Shown one piece after another: positions 1 to 9,289 of a DNA stretch of 64,000 nucleotides. The notes under the pieces were generated by a model that had not been told where the DNA came from, searched no databases, and saw only the letters and a program-made list of their open reading frames with translations. The position numbers and the translations under genes were made by a program. The DNA is taken from the NCBI GenBank assembly GCA_002433075.1, contig DJHM01000044.1, positions 244,493-308,492 of the forward strand, written 5' to 3'. The number at the start of each line of letters is the position of its first letter. Within the stretch, counting starts at the first letter, position 1. This DNA is from Latescibacteria bacterium UBA6620 (GTDB lineage Bacteria > Latescibacterota > UBA2968).

Positions 1-1013
1 TGGATGCCGACGGGGGACGTACAGATCACTTCTTCAGGGTACTCCCAGTCTGTGGGAGCGCGCACGAGGAACGGGACGCGTGCGGACGCTTCGTAGGGCC
101 AGGTTTTTCGGAAGAGGTTGTGGTCGCCGAGCATCTCGCCGTGGTCGGATGTGAAGATGACCAGGCAATCGGAGAGTCCACCGGTGTACTGAAACAATCG
201 TCCGATCTGATCGTCGATGTTGTTGATCATTCCGTAGTAGGCGGCTCGACTGCAGTGCGTGTCGTGCTCACCGAGAGAAATCTCCCAGGCGTGTGGGTTC
301 AACCCTTTTTCCGGTCCGTCGTAGCGCCTCGCCCAGTCTCCGATCGCGGGTTCAGGCAGGTCGCGAGAAATGTATCTATCGTAGTAGAGGCGAGGGGGTG
401 TCAGGGGCGGGTGCGGATCGATAAACGAGATGTTGAGGAAGAAGGGTACGGTCGTGTCCCGGCGACGAAGAAAGTGCATCGCCTGATCGACGCACCAGAA
501 GGTGTGCATCTGTTCTTCGGGTAGATGGTGGGGTCGACCGATCCATCCGTTCGAGTCGACACCGTGCGCCATTCCGGGATGTTCGTCGAACCGGCCGTGT
601 CGTTCCTGAAGCCACTCCACGTAGTCATTCGGTTCTCCCCTGGTCGCGTTGGCGAGACGCATGTGTTCGAACCCGTATCGCTTGTCGTTTGGGTGGAGAT
701 GCAGCTTGCCGATCATTTCGGTCTGATAGCCGGCTCGTGTCAGTTCCCCCGCGAGGGTGTGCGCCGGATTCCACGCTCCGGTCTGGAAACCCACGCAACC
801 GTTGGCGGCGGGCGCCGTGCCGCTCATCAGCGATCGTCGTGCCGGGATGCAGCTGGGACACTCGGAATAGCCTCGCCAGAAGTGTGTGCCCGACCTTGCC
901 AGCCAGTCGAGGTTAGGTGTCTGCAGGGCTTCGGGGGCGTGGGGATCGATCCCGATACAGTCCCCCCGCTGCTGATCCGTGGTGATGAGGACAATGTTGG
1001 GTCGGTCGGGCAT
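1..1013 (-). CDS. Sulfatase, C-terminus cut by window edge
   Basis: Sulfatase-family hydrolase predicted to remove sulfate esters from a small glycan or other organic sulfate. The reading frame starts with ATG at 1013 and stays open to base 1, so about 337 residues are seen and roughly the last quarter of a normal sulfatase is missing. The N-terminus reads PNIVLITTDQQRGD, the usual metal-binding start. Cys55 lies in C-I-P-A-R, a canonical CxPxR formylglycine motif, followed by the GKLHL stretch and a later SDHGEMLGDH metal site. No signal peptide precedes the domain, so the enzyme is probably cytoplasmic. The oxidoreductase at 1028-2092 lies 14 bases upstream on the same strand, which suggests one transcript. 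Family assignment is secure; substrate is unknown. Confidence 0.9.
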   Translation of the reverse strand, partial: MPDRPNIVLITTDQQRGDCIGIDPHAPEALQTPNLDWLARSGTHFWRGYSECPSCIPARRSLMSGTAPAANGCVGFQTGAWNPAHTLAGELTRAGYQTEMIGKLHLHPNDKRYGFEHMRLANATRGEPNDYVEWLQERHGRFDEHPGMAHGVDSNGWIGRPHHLPEEQMHTFWCVDQAMHFLRRRDTTVPFFLNISFIDPHPPLTPPRLYYDRYISRDLPEPAIGDWARRYDGPEKGLNPHAWEISLGEHDTHCSRAAYYGMINNIDDQIGRLFQYTGGLSDCLVIFTSDHGEMLGDHNLFRKTWPYEASARVPFLVRAPTDWEYPEEVICTSPVGI

Positions 1014-1027
1014 GTCTCGCTCCGCGG

Positions 1028-2092
1028 TCAGGGGCCTTCGATGTCGATTCTGCGGCCGGTTGCGCATGATTCGTAGGCGGCGTCGATCACGCGGGCGACC
1101 TGGAGGGCGTCTCTTCCGGTCGCCGAGCCTTCGCCGTCTCCCTGGGCGGCGCGAATGAAGTCCCGGATAAAGGCTTCACCAGGCACCCCACCGTAGGCGG
1201 GCGAGTGACCGACGACGAAATCGGTTTCCTGAACGGGCGTTTCCGCCCACTCGTTCGTTGTCGATTCGAAGTAGAGATGACTCGGCTGGCCTTCTGCATC
1301 GAAGTTCATTCTACCGTGGCGGCCGTTCAGGCCGATGTAGGTGTCGTAACTGGGGGGCGTGCCATAGGCTTCGCCCTTTAACGAAAGGGTATAGCCGGTG
1401 TGAAGAGATCCGACGGCCCCCGAACGAAGGCGCATGGTGAGGATGGCGATGTCTTCGACGTCGATGTCGGATCCGCTCCGTGTGGCGACCTCGGCGGATA
1501 CGGAGACAATTTCGTCCCCCGTCAGATAGCGCATCAGGTCGATGTAGTGGCACCCCAGCCACGCCAGCATCCCTCCTCCGGCGATGTCTTTCTGGAAGAG
1601 CCACCCACTGGGATTCCGAAACTTGGGCTGCGTGGTGAGCATTCGCATTTCGATCGACATGAGTTCGCCGATCGCGCCCTCCGCGACCAACGAGCGGATT
1701 TTCCGGTTCACGGGATTGTATCGATTTTGATAGCAGGTACCCAGCGCAAGTCCGGCGGCCTCGGCCTGTTCGACCAGGTCGGCGACGGCCTTCGTCGATG
1801 TCCCCATGGGCTTCTCGGCCATGAGGTGGATCCCTTCCTCCAGGAGTCGGCTGAACAGCGAGGGTTTAATGTCGCTGCGGACACTCGCTATCGCGAAGAA
1901 GATGTCCTCCTGAGTTAGCAATTCGTCCACGTTGGAATAGATTCCATCCACCTTAGGTTCACCTTCGAGCGCGGCCAGCGCATCCGGGTGTTCTCCCCAG
2001 GCGTGGATACTCTCGACTTCGGGAAGGGCCTGAAGGGTCTTGAGGTGCGCCGCGAAATGCGCTTCACCGGCTCCCAGCACAGCAGCTTTCAT
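1028..2092 (-). CDS. Gfo/Idh/MocA family oxidoreductase
   Basis: NAD(P)-dependent sugar or cyclitol dehydrogenase of the Gfo/Idh/MocA family, 354 residues, the normal length. The Rossmann start is AVLGAGEAHFAAH, the catalytic lysine lies in EKPMG near residue 94, and the C-terminal domain carries the GCHYIDLMRYL stretch that supplies the active-site His and Asp. It lies 14 bases upstream of a sulfatase on the same strand, so it may act on the desulfated sugar. The exact substrate cannot be read from sequence. Confidence 0.9.
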   Translation of the reverse strand: MKAAVLGAGEAHFAAHLKTLQALPEVESIHAWGEHPDALAALEGEPKVDGIYSNVDELLTQEDIFFAIASVRSDIKPSLFSRLLEEGIHLMAEKPMGTSTKAVADLVEQAEAAGLALGTCYQNRYNPVNRKIRSLVAEGAIGELMSIEMRMLTTQPKFRNPSGWLFQKDIAGGGMLAWLGCHYIDLMRYLTGDEIVSVSAEVATRSGSDIDVEDIAILTMRLRSGAVGSLHTGYTLSLKGEAYGTPPSYDTYIGLNGRHGRMNFDAEGQPSHLYFESTTNEWAETPVQETDFVVGHSPAYGGVPGEAFIRDFIRAAQGDGEGSATGRDALQVARVIDAAYESCATGRRIDIEGP

Positions 2093-2346
2093 CGTCGACT
2101 CCTGGATATGGTCCTCGGATCGATTCCTGTCCGGGGGGAGAGTTATGGAAAGAATTAGCGTGTACCAAGGGGTATTTTCAGCGGGCTTTGAGGGTCGGAC
2201 CGTCGGCGGGTGCGGGCTGTCGACGGGGAGAAATCCGGTCCGAGCAGCTCATCGGAGGTGTCGATTTCAGTTTGATTCGGAGCCGAGTGTGGTTATCTCA
2301 CGACGAGATATTTTGGGAACGGACTCTCCAACGATGGAGGCGGGTA

Positions 2347-3324
2347 ATGTATCGAGTCGGAGTGATCGGGTGCAGGGGGATCGGGATACGACACGGGAAC
2401 GGGGTGATGGGCATCGAGAACGCGGAGATCGTGGCAGGGTGCGATCTGGTAGACGAGCAGTTAGCCGACTTCGACGAGCGCTACGGGGCGACGAACACGA
2501 ACCTCGTCCTCTACAAGGATTTCCAGGAGATGCTCGACAAGGCGGAGCTGGACATTCTTACCGTGGCGACGGGAGATAACGCTCATACCTTCGCCGTGGT
2601 CGGGGCTGCAGAAGCGGGGGTGAAGGGCATTTTCTGCGAGAAACCGCTGGCCGTGAGTGTGGAGGCGGCAGACCAGATGGTGGAGGCGTGTGAGAAGCAC
2701 AATGTGGTCTTGACCGTCGACCATACGCGTCACTGGATGCCGGTGTGGCATCGCAGTCACGAGTTGATCGAGGAAGGCGTGATCGGCGAGGTGAGCACAG
2801 TGATCGCGATTCATCCGGGGCCCAGAGCGATGCTGTTCAGGAACGGGACCCACATTCTGGACGCGATCTACTGGTTTGCGGGCAGGTCGAAGCCCGAGTG
2901 GGTCGTGGGCGAGGTCGAGGCGGGCTACGAGGACTACGCGGAGTACAAGGGGGACGGCGGTCACGACCCCGACACGGAGCCGAGTACGAATGCCTACATC
3001 CACTTCGCGAATGGTGTTCGGGGCAACTACATCGGAGAGAAGCGTTCCCAGGGCGGGGTTCGGCTCCAGGTATTGGGAACGGAGGGGCAGCTCTACATCG
3101 GTGACGACGGGACCGCTCAGATCGCGAAGGATGGCGAAATGACCGATATCGATGTCCCTGAGTGGGAGGTGGAAGGGATCGAGGCCGGTGTTCACGAACT
3201 GGTCGATATCCTGGATGGAAAAGCCGAGTCGTCGTGCACGATCTACGACGGTCGCGAAGTGGTGAAGATGATGATGGGGATTCTCCAGTCGCAGCAGGAA
3301 GGGAATTGTAAGGTCGAGCTTTAG
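2347..3324 (+). CDS. Gfo/Idh/MocA family oxidoreductase
   Basis: Second Gfo/Idh/MocA dehydrogenase, 325 residues from the ATG at 2347. That start is chosen because a strong GGAGG ribosome-binding site sits 8 bases upstream and the Rossmann motif VGVIGCRGIGIRHG begins at once; an earlier in-frame start at 2188 would add about 50 residues that match nothing. The family motif EKPLA and the GTHILDAIYWFAG active-site stretch are both present. It is transcribed divergently from the oxidoreductase at 1028-2092 and is followed after 37 bases by a deacetylase on the same strand. Confidence 0.9.
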   Translation: MYRVGVIGCRGIGIRHGNGVMGIENAEIVAGCDLVDEQLADFDERYGATNTNLVLYKDFQEMLDKAELDILTVATGDNAHTFAVVGAAEAGVKGIFCEKPLAVSVEAADQMVEACEKHNVVLTVDHTRHWMPVWHRSHELIEEGVIGEVSTVIAIHPGPRAMLFRNGTHILDAIYWFAGRSKPEWVVGEVEAGYEDYAEYKGDGGHDPDTEPSTNAYIHFANGVRGNYIGEKRSQGGVRLQVLGTEGQLYIGDDGTAQIAKDGEMTDIDVPEWEVEGIEAGVHELVDILDGKAESSCTIYDGREVVKMMMGILQSQQEGNCKVEL

Positions 3325-3361
3325 TTTTTCAGGGATCGAACAGTCAGCCAAGGGGGTCGTT

Positions 3362-4225
3362 GTGGCAGAACCACTCAGGATCCTGTCCGTTGGCGCGCAT
3401 CCGGCGGATATTTTCGATCAGTCCGGTGGCACGATGGCACATCACGTCGAGCGAGGGGATTATGTGGGCTGCGTGGTGTTGACACACGGGGCTCGCGTTC
3501 ACGACGCGGTCGTGAGCGAGGAGATGTTTCACAAGGACGAGGTCCCCACCGGAGATGCGATCGAAAAGATCATGGAAGAACGGTCGGACTTGAAAGCGGA
3601 GGAGGTTCGGAAGGCGTGCGCCATCATCGGGGTGGATGACATTACGTTCTTCGGGGCGGACGATGCGGTCCTTCTGGTCACACCTGAGGTCGTCAAGCGA
3701 CTGGCGATGGTGTTTCGTGAGAAGAGACCGGATCTCATCCTGACCCACTTCCCTCGCGAGGCGGACGGAATCACGAACGCGCACGCCGTCGCGGGACAGA
3801 TCGTGATGCACGCCATTCGGGTGGCGGCCAACGTCGATCCGGAAGACTCGAATCCGCCGGTCCGCGTCGCCCGCGTCTTCTACTTCGGCGCCGGAGCCGC
3901 GCGACTGCGATCCAATCTCTGGGATGCGGATGGCGGCTACTACAACGACGTGTTTATCGACATCAGCGACGTGATCAAGAAAAAGCTGGCCACCCTCGAC
4001 TGCCTTGTAAGCCAGGGCTACGGGGGGGCCTATGCACGAAAGCGACTGGAAACGAATGACGGGGCATTCGGTGTGTCCGGCGGTGTGCCCTATGCGGAAG
4101 GGTTCATCAGCGATGGATCGGAAACGTTCTACCACCTGCCGGTGAGCGACTACACCCTGGAGCGGTCACGGTCGTCAGATCACGAGGTGATGAATCGGTA
4201 TTCGTATCGGTTGAAGGTCGATTGA
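3362..4225 (+). CDS. PIG-L / LmbE-like deacetylase with altered active site
   Basis: PIG-L family protein (the family of MshB and GlcNAc-PI de-N-acetylase), 287 residues, starting at GTG 3362. Family members use zinc to remove acetyl groups from N-acetylglucosaminyl substrates. The zinc motif AHPDD is here AHPAD: His13 and Asp16, two zinc ligands by MshB numbering, are kept, but residue 15, the general base Asp in MshB, is Ala. The third ligand probably is His141 in NAHAVAG. The protein could be inactive, use another base, or have another reaction. It follows an oxidoreductase by 37 bases, so the two are probably cotranscribed. Confidence 0.85.
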   Translation: MAEPLRILSVGAHPADIFDQSGGTMAHHVERGDYVGCVVLTHGARVHDAVVSEEMFHKDEVPTGDAIEKIMEERSDLKAEEVRKACAIIGVDDITFFGADDAVLLVTPEVVKRLAMVFREKRPDLILTHFPREADGITNAHAVAGQIVMHAIRVAANVDPEDSNPPVRVARVFYFGAGAARLRSNLWDADGGYYNDVFIDISDVIKKKLATLDCLVSQGYGGAYARKRLETNDGAFGVSGGVPYAEGFISDGSETFYHLPVSDYTLERSRSSDHEVMNRYSYRLKVD

Positions 4226-4250
4226 AGGCGGGGTGAGACGCGGAGTGGGG

Positions 4251-4287
4251 GAGAGCAGGGGTGGCATTGGCTGTCACTCCTGCTCTC
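4251..4287. terminator. Hairpin between convergent genes
   Basis: The arms GAGAGCAGGGGTG and CACTCCTGCTCTC pair with one mismatch around an 11-base loop. The hairpin lies between the convergent deacetylase and aldo/keto reductase genes, so it could end transcription from both sides. A related pyrimidine run, CACTCCTGCTCTCCCGTTCC, follows at about 4336-4355. Confidence 0.55.
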
Positions 4288-4364
4288 TCGGATGGCTCTC
4301 ATCTACTCGCAGCCATTCCACGCGAAGTACAAAGCCACTCCTGCTCTCCCGTTCCCCTGCTCGT

Positions 4365-5366
4365 CTATAATTCCGTTCGGTTCTGGTAGTAGAGCGGCTG
4401 GACGATGCCGATTTCGTCGATGGCAGCTTTGAGATCGGGGGGAAGAGGGCCCTTGTCGATCGCCTCGATGTTGGCCTCAATCTCAGGCCACGTCTTGAAA
4501 CCGGTGACAATGCTGTGGATTCGAGACTCCGAGAGAATCCAGCGAAGTGTTAGTTCGGGCAAGGGGATGCCGGATTCGGACTGGATATCAAGGTAGCCGA
4601 AGTAGGCGTCGTAGAATTCGTCGTTCACCCAATCCGGGCGATCGTTGCGCCACTGAGTTTGAGGAACGGCGAGCCAGCCCTTGATGAACATTGCGCCGCC
4701 GACGACCCCGATGCCCTTTTCCTCGGTCGTGGGGAGGAGGTAGCGGTCCGCGTTACGGAGGATGGGGTTGTACTGGTGGGCGATCATCATGGAGTCGATG
4801 TCGATGGCGGCGACAATCCGTTCGAGGCGTCGGGCGTCTTTCCCGGTGATACCGATGTATCGTGCGGAGCCCTGCTCTTTCGCGCGGCGCAGGAACTCGA
4901 CGCAGGGCGCGTCGGCGAAGTCGTAGTCTTCTTCGTGGCGGATCAGAGGGCCCCCGTGCGAGATTGCGTCAGCAAGGAGCACAGGGTCGTCCGACCACCA
5001 CTTACGTTGGTCGTTTTCGTGCAGCTGGATCAGGTCGACGTGGTCCGTTCGCAGCTTCTTCAATCCTTCCTCGTGCTGCCGCATCAGCGAATCTGCATTG
5101 CGATGACCGCCTTCATCCCTCACGCCCCCGACCTTCGTGGCAAGAAAGACACGATCCCGATGCCCTGAAAGGGCCTCGCCGAGCGAAATTTCATCCGCAC
5201 CCCCACCGTAGTCGGCGGCGGTATCGAAGTAGTTGACGCCACGATCGATCGCACGCGCCACAGCGTCATTCACGCCTTTCTGTTCCATCTCCCGAAGCAT
5301 GAACGCTGTTCCCAAACCAAGTTCGCCCACAGATTTGCCGGTGCTCCCAAGGGTGCGCTGATTCAT
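4365..5366 (-). CDS. Aldo/keto reductase
   Basis: NAD(P)H-dependent aldo/keto reductase, 333 residues, a TIM barrel that interconverts sugar aldehydes or ketones and alcohols. The catalytic tetrad is visible: Asp48 and Tyr53 in FDTAADYGGG, Lys78 in LATKVGG and His116 in DLIQLHEND. The start ATG at 5366 follows a GGAGAGG ribosome-binding site. It reads away from the sulfatase at 5388-6746 with a 21-base gap on the same strand, so the two are likely in one operon. Substrate unknown. Confidence 0.93.
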   Translation of the reverse strand: MNQRTLGSTGKSVGELGLGTAFMLREMEQKGVNDAVARAIDRGVNYFDTAADYGGGADEISLGEALSGHRDRVFLATKVGGVRDEGGHRNADSLMRQHEEGLKKLRTDHVDLIQLHENDQRKWWSDDPVLLADAISHGGPLIRHEEDYDFADAPCVEFLRRAKEQGSARYIGITGKDARRLERIVAAIDIDSMMIAHQYNPILRNADRYLLPTTEEKGIGVVGGAMFIKGWLAVPQTQWRNDRPDWVNDEFYDAYFGYLDIQSESGIPLPELTLRWILSESRIHSIVTGFKTWPEIEANIEAIDKGPLPPDLKAAIDEIGIVQPLYYQNRTEL

Positions 5367-5387
5367 ATCCTCTCCAATCGCGTTCTT

Positions 5388-6746
5388 TCAGACTGGCAGG
5401 CGTCTATCGGCCTGATTCTGCTTACATCTCTCGTTGACGACTTCCGGATTGATTAGGTCACGCAGAGCCGTATCCAGGTCGGTCAGTGTCGCTTGGTGAG
5501 ACGGATCGGTCGCAAGGTCGTGATTCTCGAGCGGATCGTTAGCGACGTTGAACAGCTGAGGCGTGCTTCCCACGTAGTGACAGAGCTTGTGGTGTCCCTT
5601 CTTGAGCATGAAACCAGCGTCCTGCATGCCCATGTGGTGATACTCGGAAAAGACAGTACGGTCCGTCCGATCGGGTTCGGATCGAGCGATGTCCAGAAGG
5701 CTTCGGCCAGGCAGCTCGGAGGGGACGTCCTGCTGAGCGATCTCGAGAAGGGTGGGCAGGACGTCGACGAGGCTGACGTTCTGGGCGATGCGGTTCCGCG
5801 AAAGGTCCCCTGGGTGGCGGATGAGCATCGGAACGCGGACGGCTTCCTCGTAGAAGCATTGCTTCTGCCAGATGCCGTGATGGCCGGCCATTTCGCCGTG
5901 GTCGCTCGTGTAGACCACGACCGTGTCGTCACGAAGTGACGAGTTATCGATCGTGTCGAGGATGCGGCCGATCTGGTTGTCCAGGTAGGTGATGAGCGCG
6001 TAGTAGGAAGCGGTGGCGCAGCGGACGACGTCTTCGGGCGGAGGGATGTCGTTTCTCCAGGACCATCGGTGATGCTGGATGATGGGATGCTGTCGCTCGA
6101 TAGGTTCGTTCCAGGTTTCCGGCAGGTCGAGCGAGTTGGGATCGTAGAGGTCGTAGAAATCGGGCGGCGCGATCAGGGGGAAATGAGGTAGCACGAAACC
6201 GCAATACAGAAGAAACGGATCGTCTCGTTTGGAGTGAGCCCTGTCGGTCAGGTAGTCGACGGCGAAGTCTGCTGCGAGGGTGTCGTAGGTGCTGTGGTAG
6301 TGACGGCCGGGCCCGCATTCGGATACGTGAGAATTGGACCCGCGTCTGGCTTCGGGTCCACGCTTGGGCGGAGATCCGCTGTCGTTGATCCAACGAGGCA
6401 CGTCGTCGAGCAAGCGGGACGTGAACGCCATCTTGCGCTCGGGCCCGTTGAAGTGCGTACGACCGCAGAGCACGGTTTCGTAGCTGGAGAGGTGATGTCC
6501 CCAGGTTCTGTGCCGAACGGGGTCGGCGATCGTGCCGAGGTCCCACGCGTCGATTTCGTGCGGGTAGCGGCCCGTGAGCATTGACAGGCGTGAAGGGGTA
6601 CAGATCGGGCTGTTGCAGTAGGCGTTGTCGAAGTGGTAGCTTTGGGCAGCCAGCCGGTCCAGATGAGGCGTCTGGACGACGGGATGTCCTGCGCAACCGA
6701 TTGCTGATGCGCTGTGTTCATCCGAAAAGAGAAAAACAACGTTCAT
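5388..6746 (-). CDS. Sulfatase
   Basis: Type I sulfatase, 452 residues, predicted to hydrolyse sulfate esters. The N-terminal VFLFSDEHS stretch gives calcium ligands. Cys49 is in C-T-P-S-R, the canonical CxPxR site for conversion to formylglycine, and YTSDHGEMAGHHG is the second metal-binding segment. There is no signal peptide, so it should act in the cytoplasm on imported oligosaccharides and would need a formylglycine-generating enzyme not encoded here. The aldo/keto reductase follows 21 bases downstream. Overall it resembles choline-sulfatase / iduronate-sulfatase-like enzymes, but substrate is not assignable. Confidence 0.93.
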   Translation of the reverse strand: MNVVFLFSDEHSASAIGCAGHPVVQTPHLDRLAAQSYHFDNAYCNSPICTPSRLSMLTGRYPHEIDAWDLGTIADPVRHRTWGHHLSSYETVLCGRTHFNGPERKMAFTSRLLDDVPRWINDSGSPPKRGPEARRGSNSHVSECGPGRHYHSTYDTLAADFAVDYLTDRAHSKRDDPFLLYCGFVLPHFPLIAPPDFYDLYDPNSLDLPETWNEPIERQHPIIQHHRWSWRNDIPPPEDVVRCATASYYALITYLDNQIGRILDTIDNSSLRDDTVVVYTSDHGEMAGHHGIWQKQCFYEEAVRVPMLIRHPGDLSRNRIAQNVSLVDVLPTLLEIAQQDVPSELPGRSLLDIARSEPDRTDRTVFSEYHHMGMQDAGFMLKKGHHKLCHYVGSTPQLFNVANDPLENHDLATDPSHQATLTDLDTALRDLINPEVVNERCKQNQADRRLPV

Positions 6747-6755
6747 TGGCCGGCG

Positions 6756-7525
6756 CTAGGTGGCTTCATTAACTCGATAGTTAGATGCATACCGAGAACC
6801 CGCATGAGAGGGGATGCCGTGGATTCGATAAAGCGCATGATGCGGAAGCATGACTGTTGGAAAGGGCGATCTGTAAGAAATACCTCCGGATAACAAAAAT
6901 CTAAATGCGGTGTGGGTTCTGAGCCGCTCGACAGTGAGATTCGGGAATTCGCTGTCGAACACGTGTCTATCTCTGACGAATACAATCCAGGGAAGCGCGG
7001 CATTGCTATCGGACAAAGGTCTTGTGCCAGAAATCTCCCACTTGGCAGAAGGATTGGACCTCTCGTGTCTTAGGGTCCCCCGAACCACACGAGCCCAAGG
7101 GGTGTTTGCAGGTTCGATCATCAGGAGTCGGCCACCCGGGATCAAGCACCTCTGAATCTCGTGTAAAAACTGACGCGGCTTTTTGATATGGTGAAATATA
7201 TTGAGAAGGCAGACACGGACGAATTGCCGAATGGAAGGAGTTCAGCAGATGTCACAAGGTTGATATGTCTGAGGCGTAGGATGTCGCTTGTAATGACTCG
7301 TGGAAGAATTTTCTGAATGTATCCGCCGCCTGAACCAAGTTCCACCAGGGGGCCATAGGGTGTACTGACCGCAGTCTCTATAATCTCGTCGTAGAAACTG
7401 TCATACACAGCACGAAGTAGCGGTTTTCGAAGGACCAGTTCTCGATGGATCTCAGTCGTTTCGGGCTCATCGGCATCCAAACCCGAAACGCTTTCGTGGA
7501 TAAGGAGGCGCTTCAGTAATTTCAT
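6756..7525 (-). pseudogene. SAM-dependent methyltransferase, frameshifted
   Basis: Two overlapping frames together read as one class I methyltransferase of about 255 residues. The 5' part starts at ATG 7525 and holds the SAM motif VELGSGGGYI; it runs off frame near 7195-7205 and stops at 7142. The second frame resumes with NIFHHIKKPRQFLHEIQRC and continues through LIPGGRLLMIEP to a stop at 6756. One base is lost or gained in the TTCTCAATATATTT stretch. Base composition is lower in GC than the flanks, hinting at transfer. A sequencing error would restore an intact gene. Confidence 0.75.
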
Positions 7526-7582
7526 TGAATTATGAATGGTTGTGGGAAGACCCTCAGATCCAAGGCTTCAGGGTAAGAGAAT

Positions 7583-9124
7583 ATGCACATGCAACCGGCT
7601 ACACAAGAGACCGTTCTGCTTCTTGATGAGACTCTTATCGAAGCCCAAAACGGAATCGAACGCCAGGTCAAACCAGGCGAGAAGATTCCGTTCGTGATGG
7701 AGCCGGACGAGGACAAGCCGTGGGAATACGGAGGACCGGGGATGAGTCGCAGGATTCATCTTTACGGAACCGTCCTCTTCGACGATCTCGTCGGAAAGTA
7801 CCGGATGTGGTACTTTTGCCGAATGGGGCCACATTGGCGGGTACCGGCCGGGAACTTCCAGATTCCCGAGCTGTATATGCCGCGGACGGACGAGAAACCC
7901 TATCACTGTAACGGCGCAACGGAAGACCACTACGGACGCACGTTCGTGGACAACGACCGCGGCGATCTGGTCTGCTACGCGGAAAGCGAAGACGGACTCA
8001 ACTGGTCGAAACCGACGATCGGGGACATGTCGTTCAACGGGAGCAAGGATAACAACATCTTCTGGGACCTCCACGGCGCTTCGGTGTTCATCGATCGGGA
8101 GGAACCGGATCATACGAAGCGTTACAAGGCGATCGGGTTCTGTCGGCGGTATCGCAACATCTTCCTGATCACTTCCCCCGATGGCCTGCACTGGGACGAC
8201 AAGGACTACGTCGATCCGGTCTCGGAGCGGGGAAACGAAGGTTCGTTCAATGTGACGTTCGATGAACGCGAACAGGTGTTCCGTGCATATTCGATCGTGC
8301 GGTTCCAGGATCGTGACAAACGACGGGTGATCTGCTACACGGAGAGCCCGTCGCTCGAGGGCCCCTGGAAAGAATCAACGCCGATGCTCGAGCCGACGAG
8401 TTGGGATGACGAAATGGCCCATCGCAAGTTCGGGGCTCTCCGGGCGGAGTTTCACAACATGTCCGCGTTTCGTTACCACAACCTTCACCTGGGTCTCTTG
8501 GGTGTACTAAACGTGACGGCCGAGCAGATTCCGAATGAGGCCAATCAGATGCCGTGTGATGGTCCGGTCGAATCACAGTTCGTCTATAGCCGTGACGGGA
8601 TCAACTGGGCGCACGCGTGTCGAGATCGCACGGCTGCGATTCCGTGTGGGGAAGGCGATGCGTGGGATCGGGGCATGGTGATGGGCGTCGCTCGCGAACC
8701 GGTGATCGAAGGAGATGACGTGCACTGGTATTACACGGGATGCGAGCACACCCACGGCGAGCTGGATATGGAGAAGCGCACGAAGCGAATCGGTCGAGCG
8801 TCGTGGAAGCGGGATCGGTTTGTGGCGTTGGAGGCGGAAGGTGAAGGGGAGATCCTGACGAAGACAATCGAGCTGCCGAAGGTTGCGTCAACGCTCGAGG
8901 TCAACGCCGAGGCGTCGGGTGGTCAGTTGCGGGTCGAATTGTGTGATGTGCGCGGCGAAGTTCTGGAGGGGTTTTCCAAGGGGGCTTGCGCGCCGATTAC
9001 GGGAGACTCGCTTCGAGAGTCCGTCCGGTGGTCGGGGAAGACGATTGCGGACGTGCGGGTTCCGATGAAGCTGAGGTTATGTCTGGATCGGGCGAAGGTG
9101 TATAGTTTTACGTTCCGCGAGTGA
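7583..9124 (+). CDS. GH32/43-like beta-propeller protein, paralog 1
   Basis: Predicted five-bladed beta-propeller glycosidase-like protein of 513 residues, related in layout to GH32/43/68/130 enzymes. It shows repeated blade motifs such as GKYRMWY, SEDGLNWSKP and SPDGLHWDD. It ends with a module (about residues 435-513) reading GGQLRVELCDVRGEVLEGF, then the terminal strand AKVYSFTF. The same order recurs in the proteins at 23551-24966 and 33780-35201. ATG codons at 7583 and 7589 are both possible starts. The catalytic acid pair cannot be assigned by eye and no enzyme of this family is known to me, so the function is inferred. No signal peptide. Confidence 0.75.
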   Translation: MHMQPATQETVLLLDETLIEAQNGIERQVKPGEKIPFVMEPDEDKPWEYGGPGMSRRIHLYGTVLFDDLVGKYRMWYFCRMGPHWRVPAGNFQIPELYMPRTDEKPYHCNGATEDHYGRTFVDNDRGDLVCYAESEDGLNWSKPTIGDMSFNGSKDNNIFWDLHGASVFIDREEPDHTKRYKAIGFCRRYRNIFLITSPDGLHWDDKDYVDPVSERGNEGSFNVTFDEREQVFRAYSIVRFQDRDKRRVICYTESPSLEGPWKESTPMLEPTSWDDEMAHRKFGALRAEFHNMSAFRYHNLHLGLLGVLNVTAEQIPNEANQMPCDGPVESQFVYSRDGINWAHACRDRTAAIPCGEGDAWDRGMVMGVAREPVIEGDDVHWYYTGCEHTHGELDMEKRTKRIGRASWKRDRFVALEAEGEGEILTKTIELPKVASTLEVNAEASGGQLRVELCDVRGEVLEGFSKGACAPITGDSLRESVRWSGKTIADVRVPMKLRLCLDRAKVYSFTFRE

Positions 9125-9174
9125 TTGCTCGTTTGTTCCCCTTGTGGAGAAGCTGACGGGCGTATCACAGTCGT

Positions 9175-9265
9175 GTCATCCCGGCAAGTTTGAGGCCGGG
9201 ATCCATTTTCCATTGTCACGAAAGATCAAAATGGACCCCGGCCAAGAGCCGTACCGGGGTGACAT
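9175..9265. repeat. Family A palindromic intergenic repeat, copy 1
   Basis: Two inverted arms, each itself a hairpin. The left arm runs GTCATCCCGGC to GCCGGGATCCATTTT and the right arm runs AAAATGGACCCCGGC to CCGGGGTGACAT. It fills most of the gap between two convergent genes, so it may act as a two-way terminator. Copies lie at 50788-50830 (one arm) and 59031-59138 (both arms). Confidence 0.75.
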
Positions 9266-9289
9266 CGATCTTTCCAAGTTTCTTCCTTC

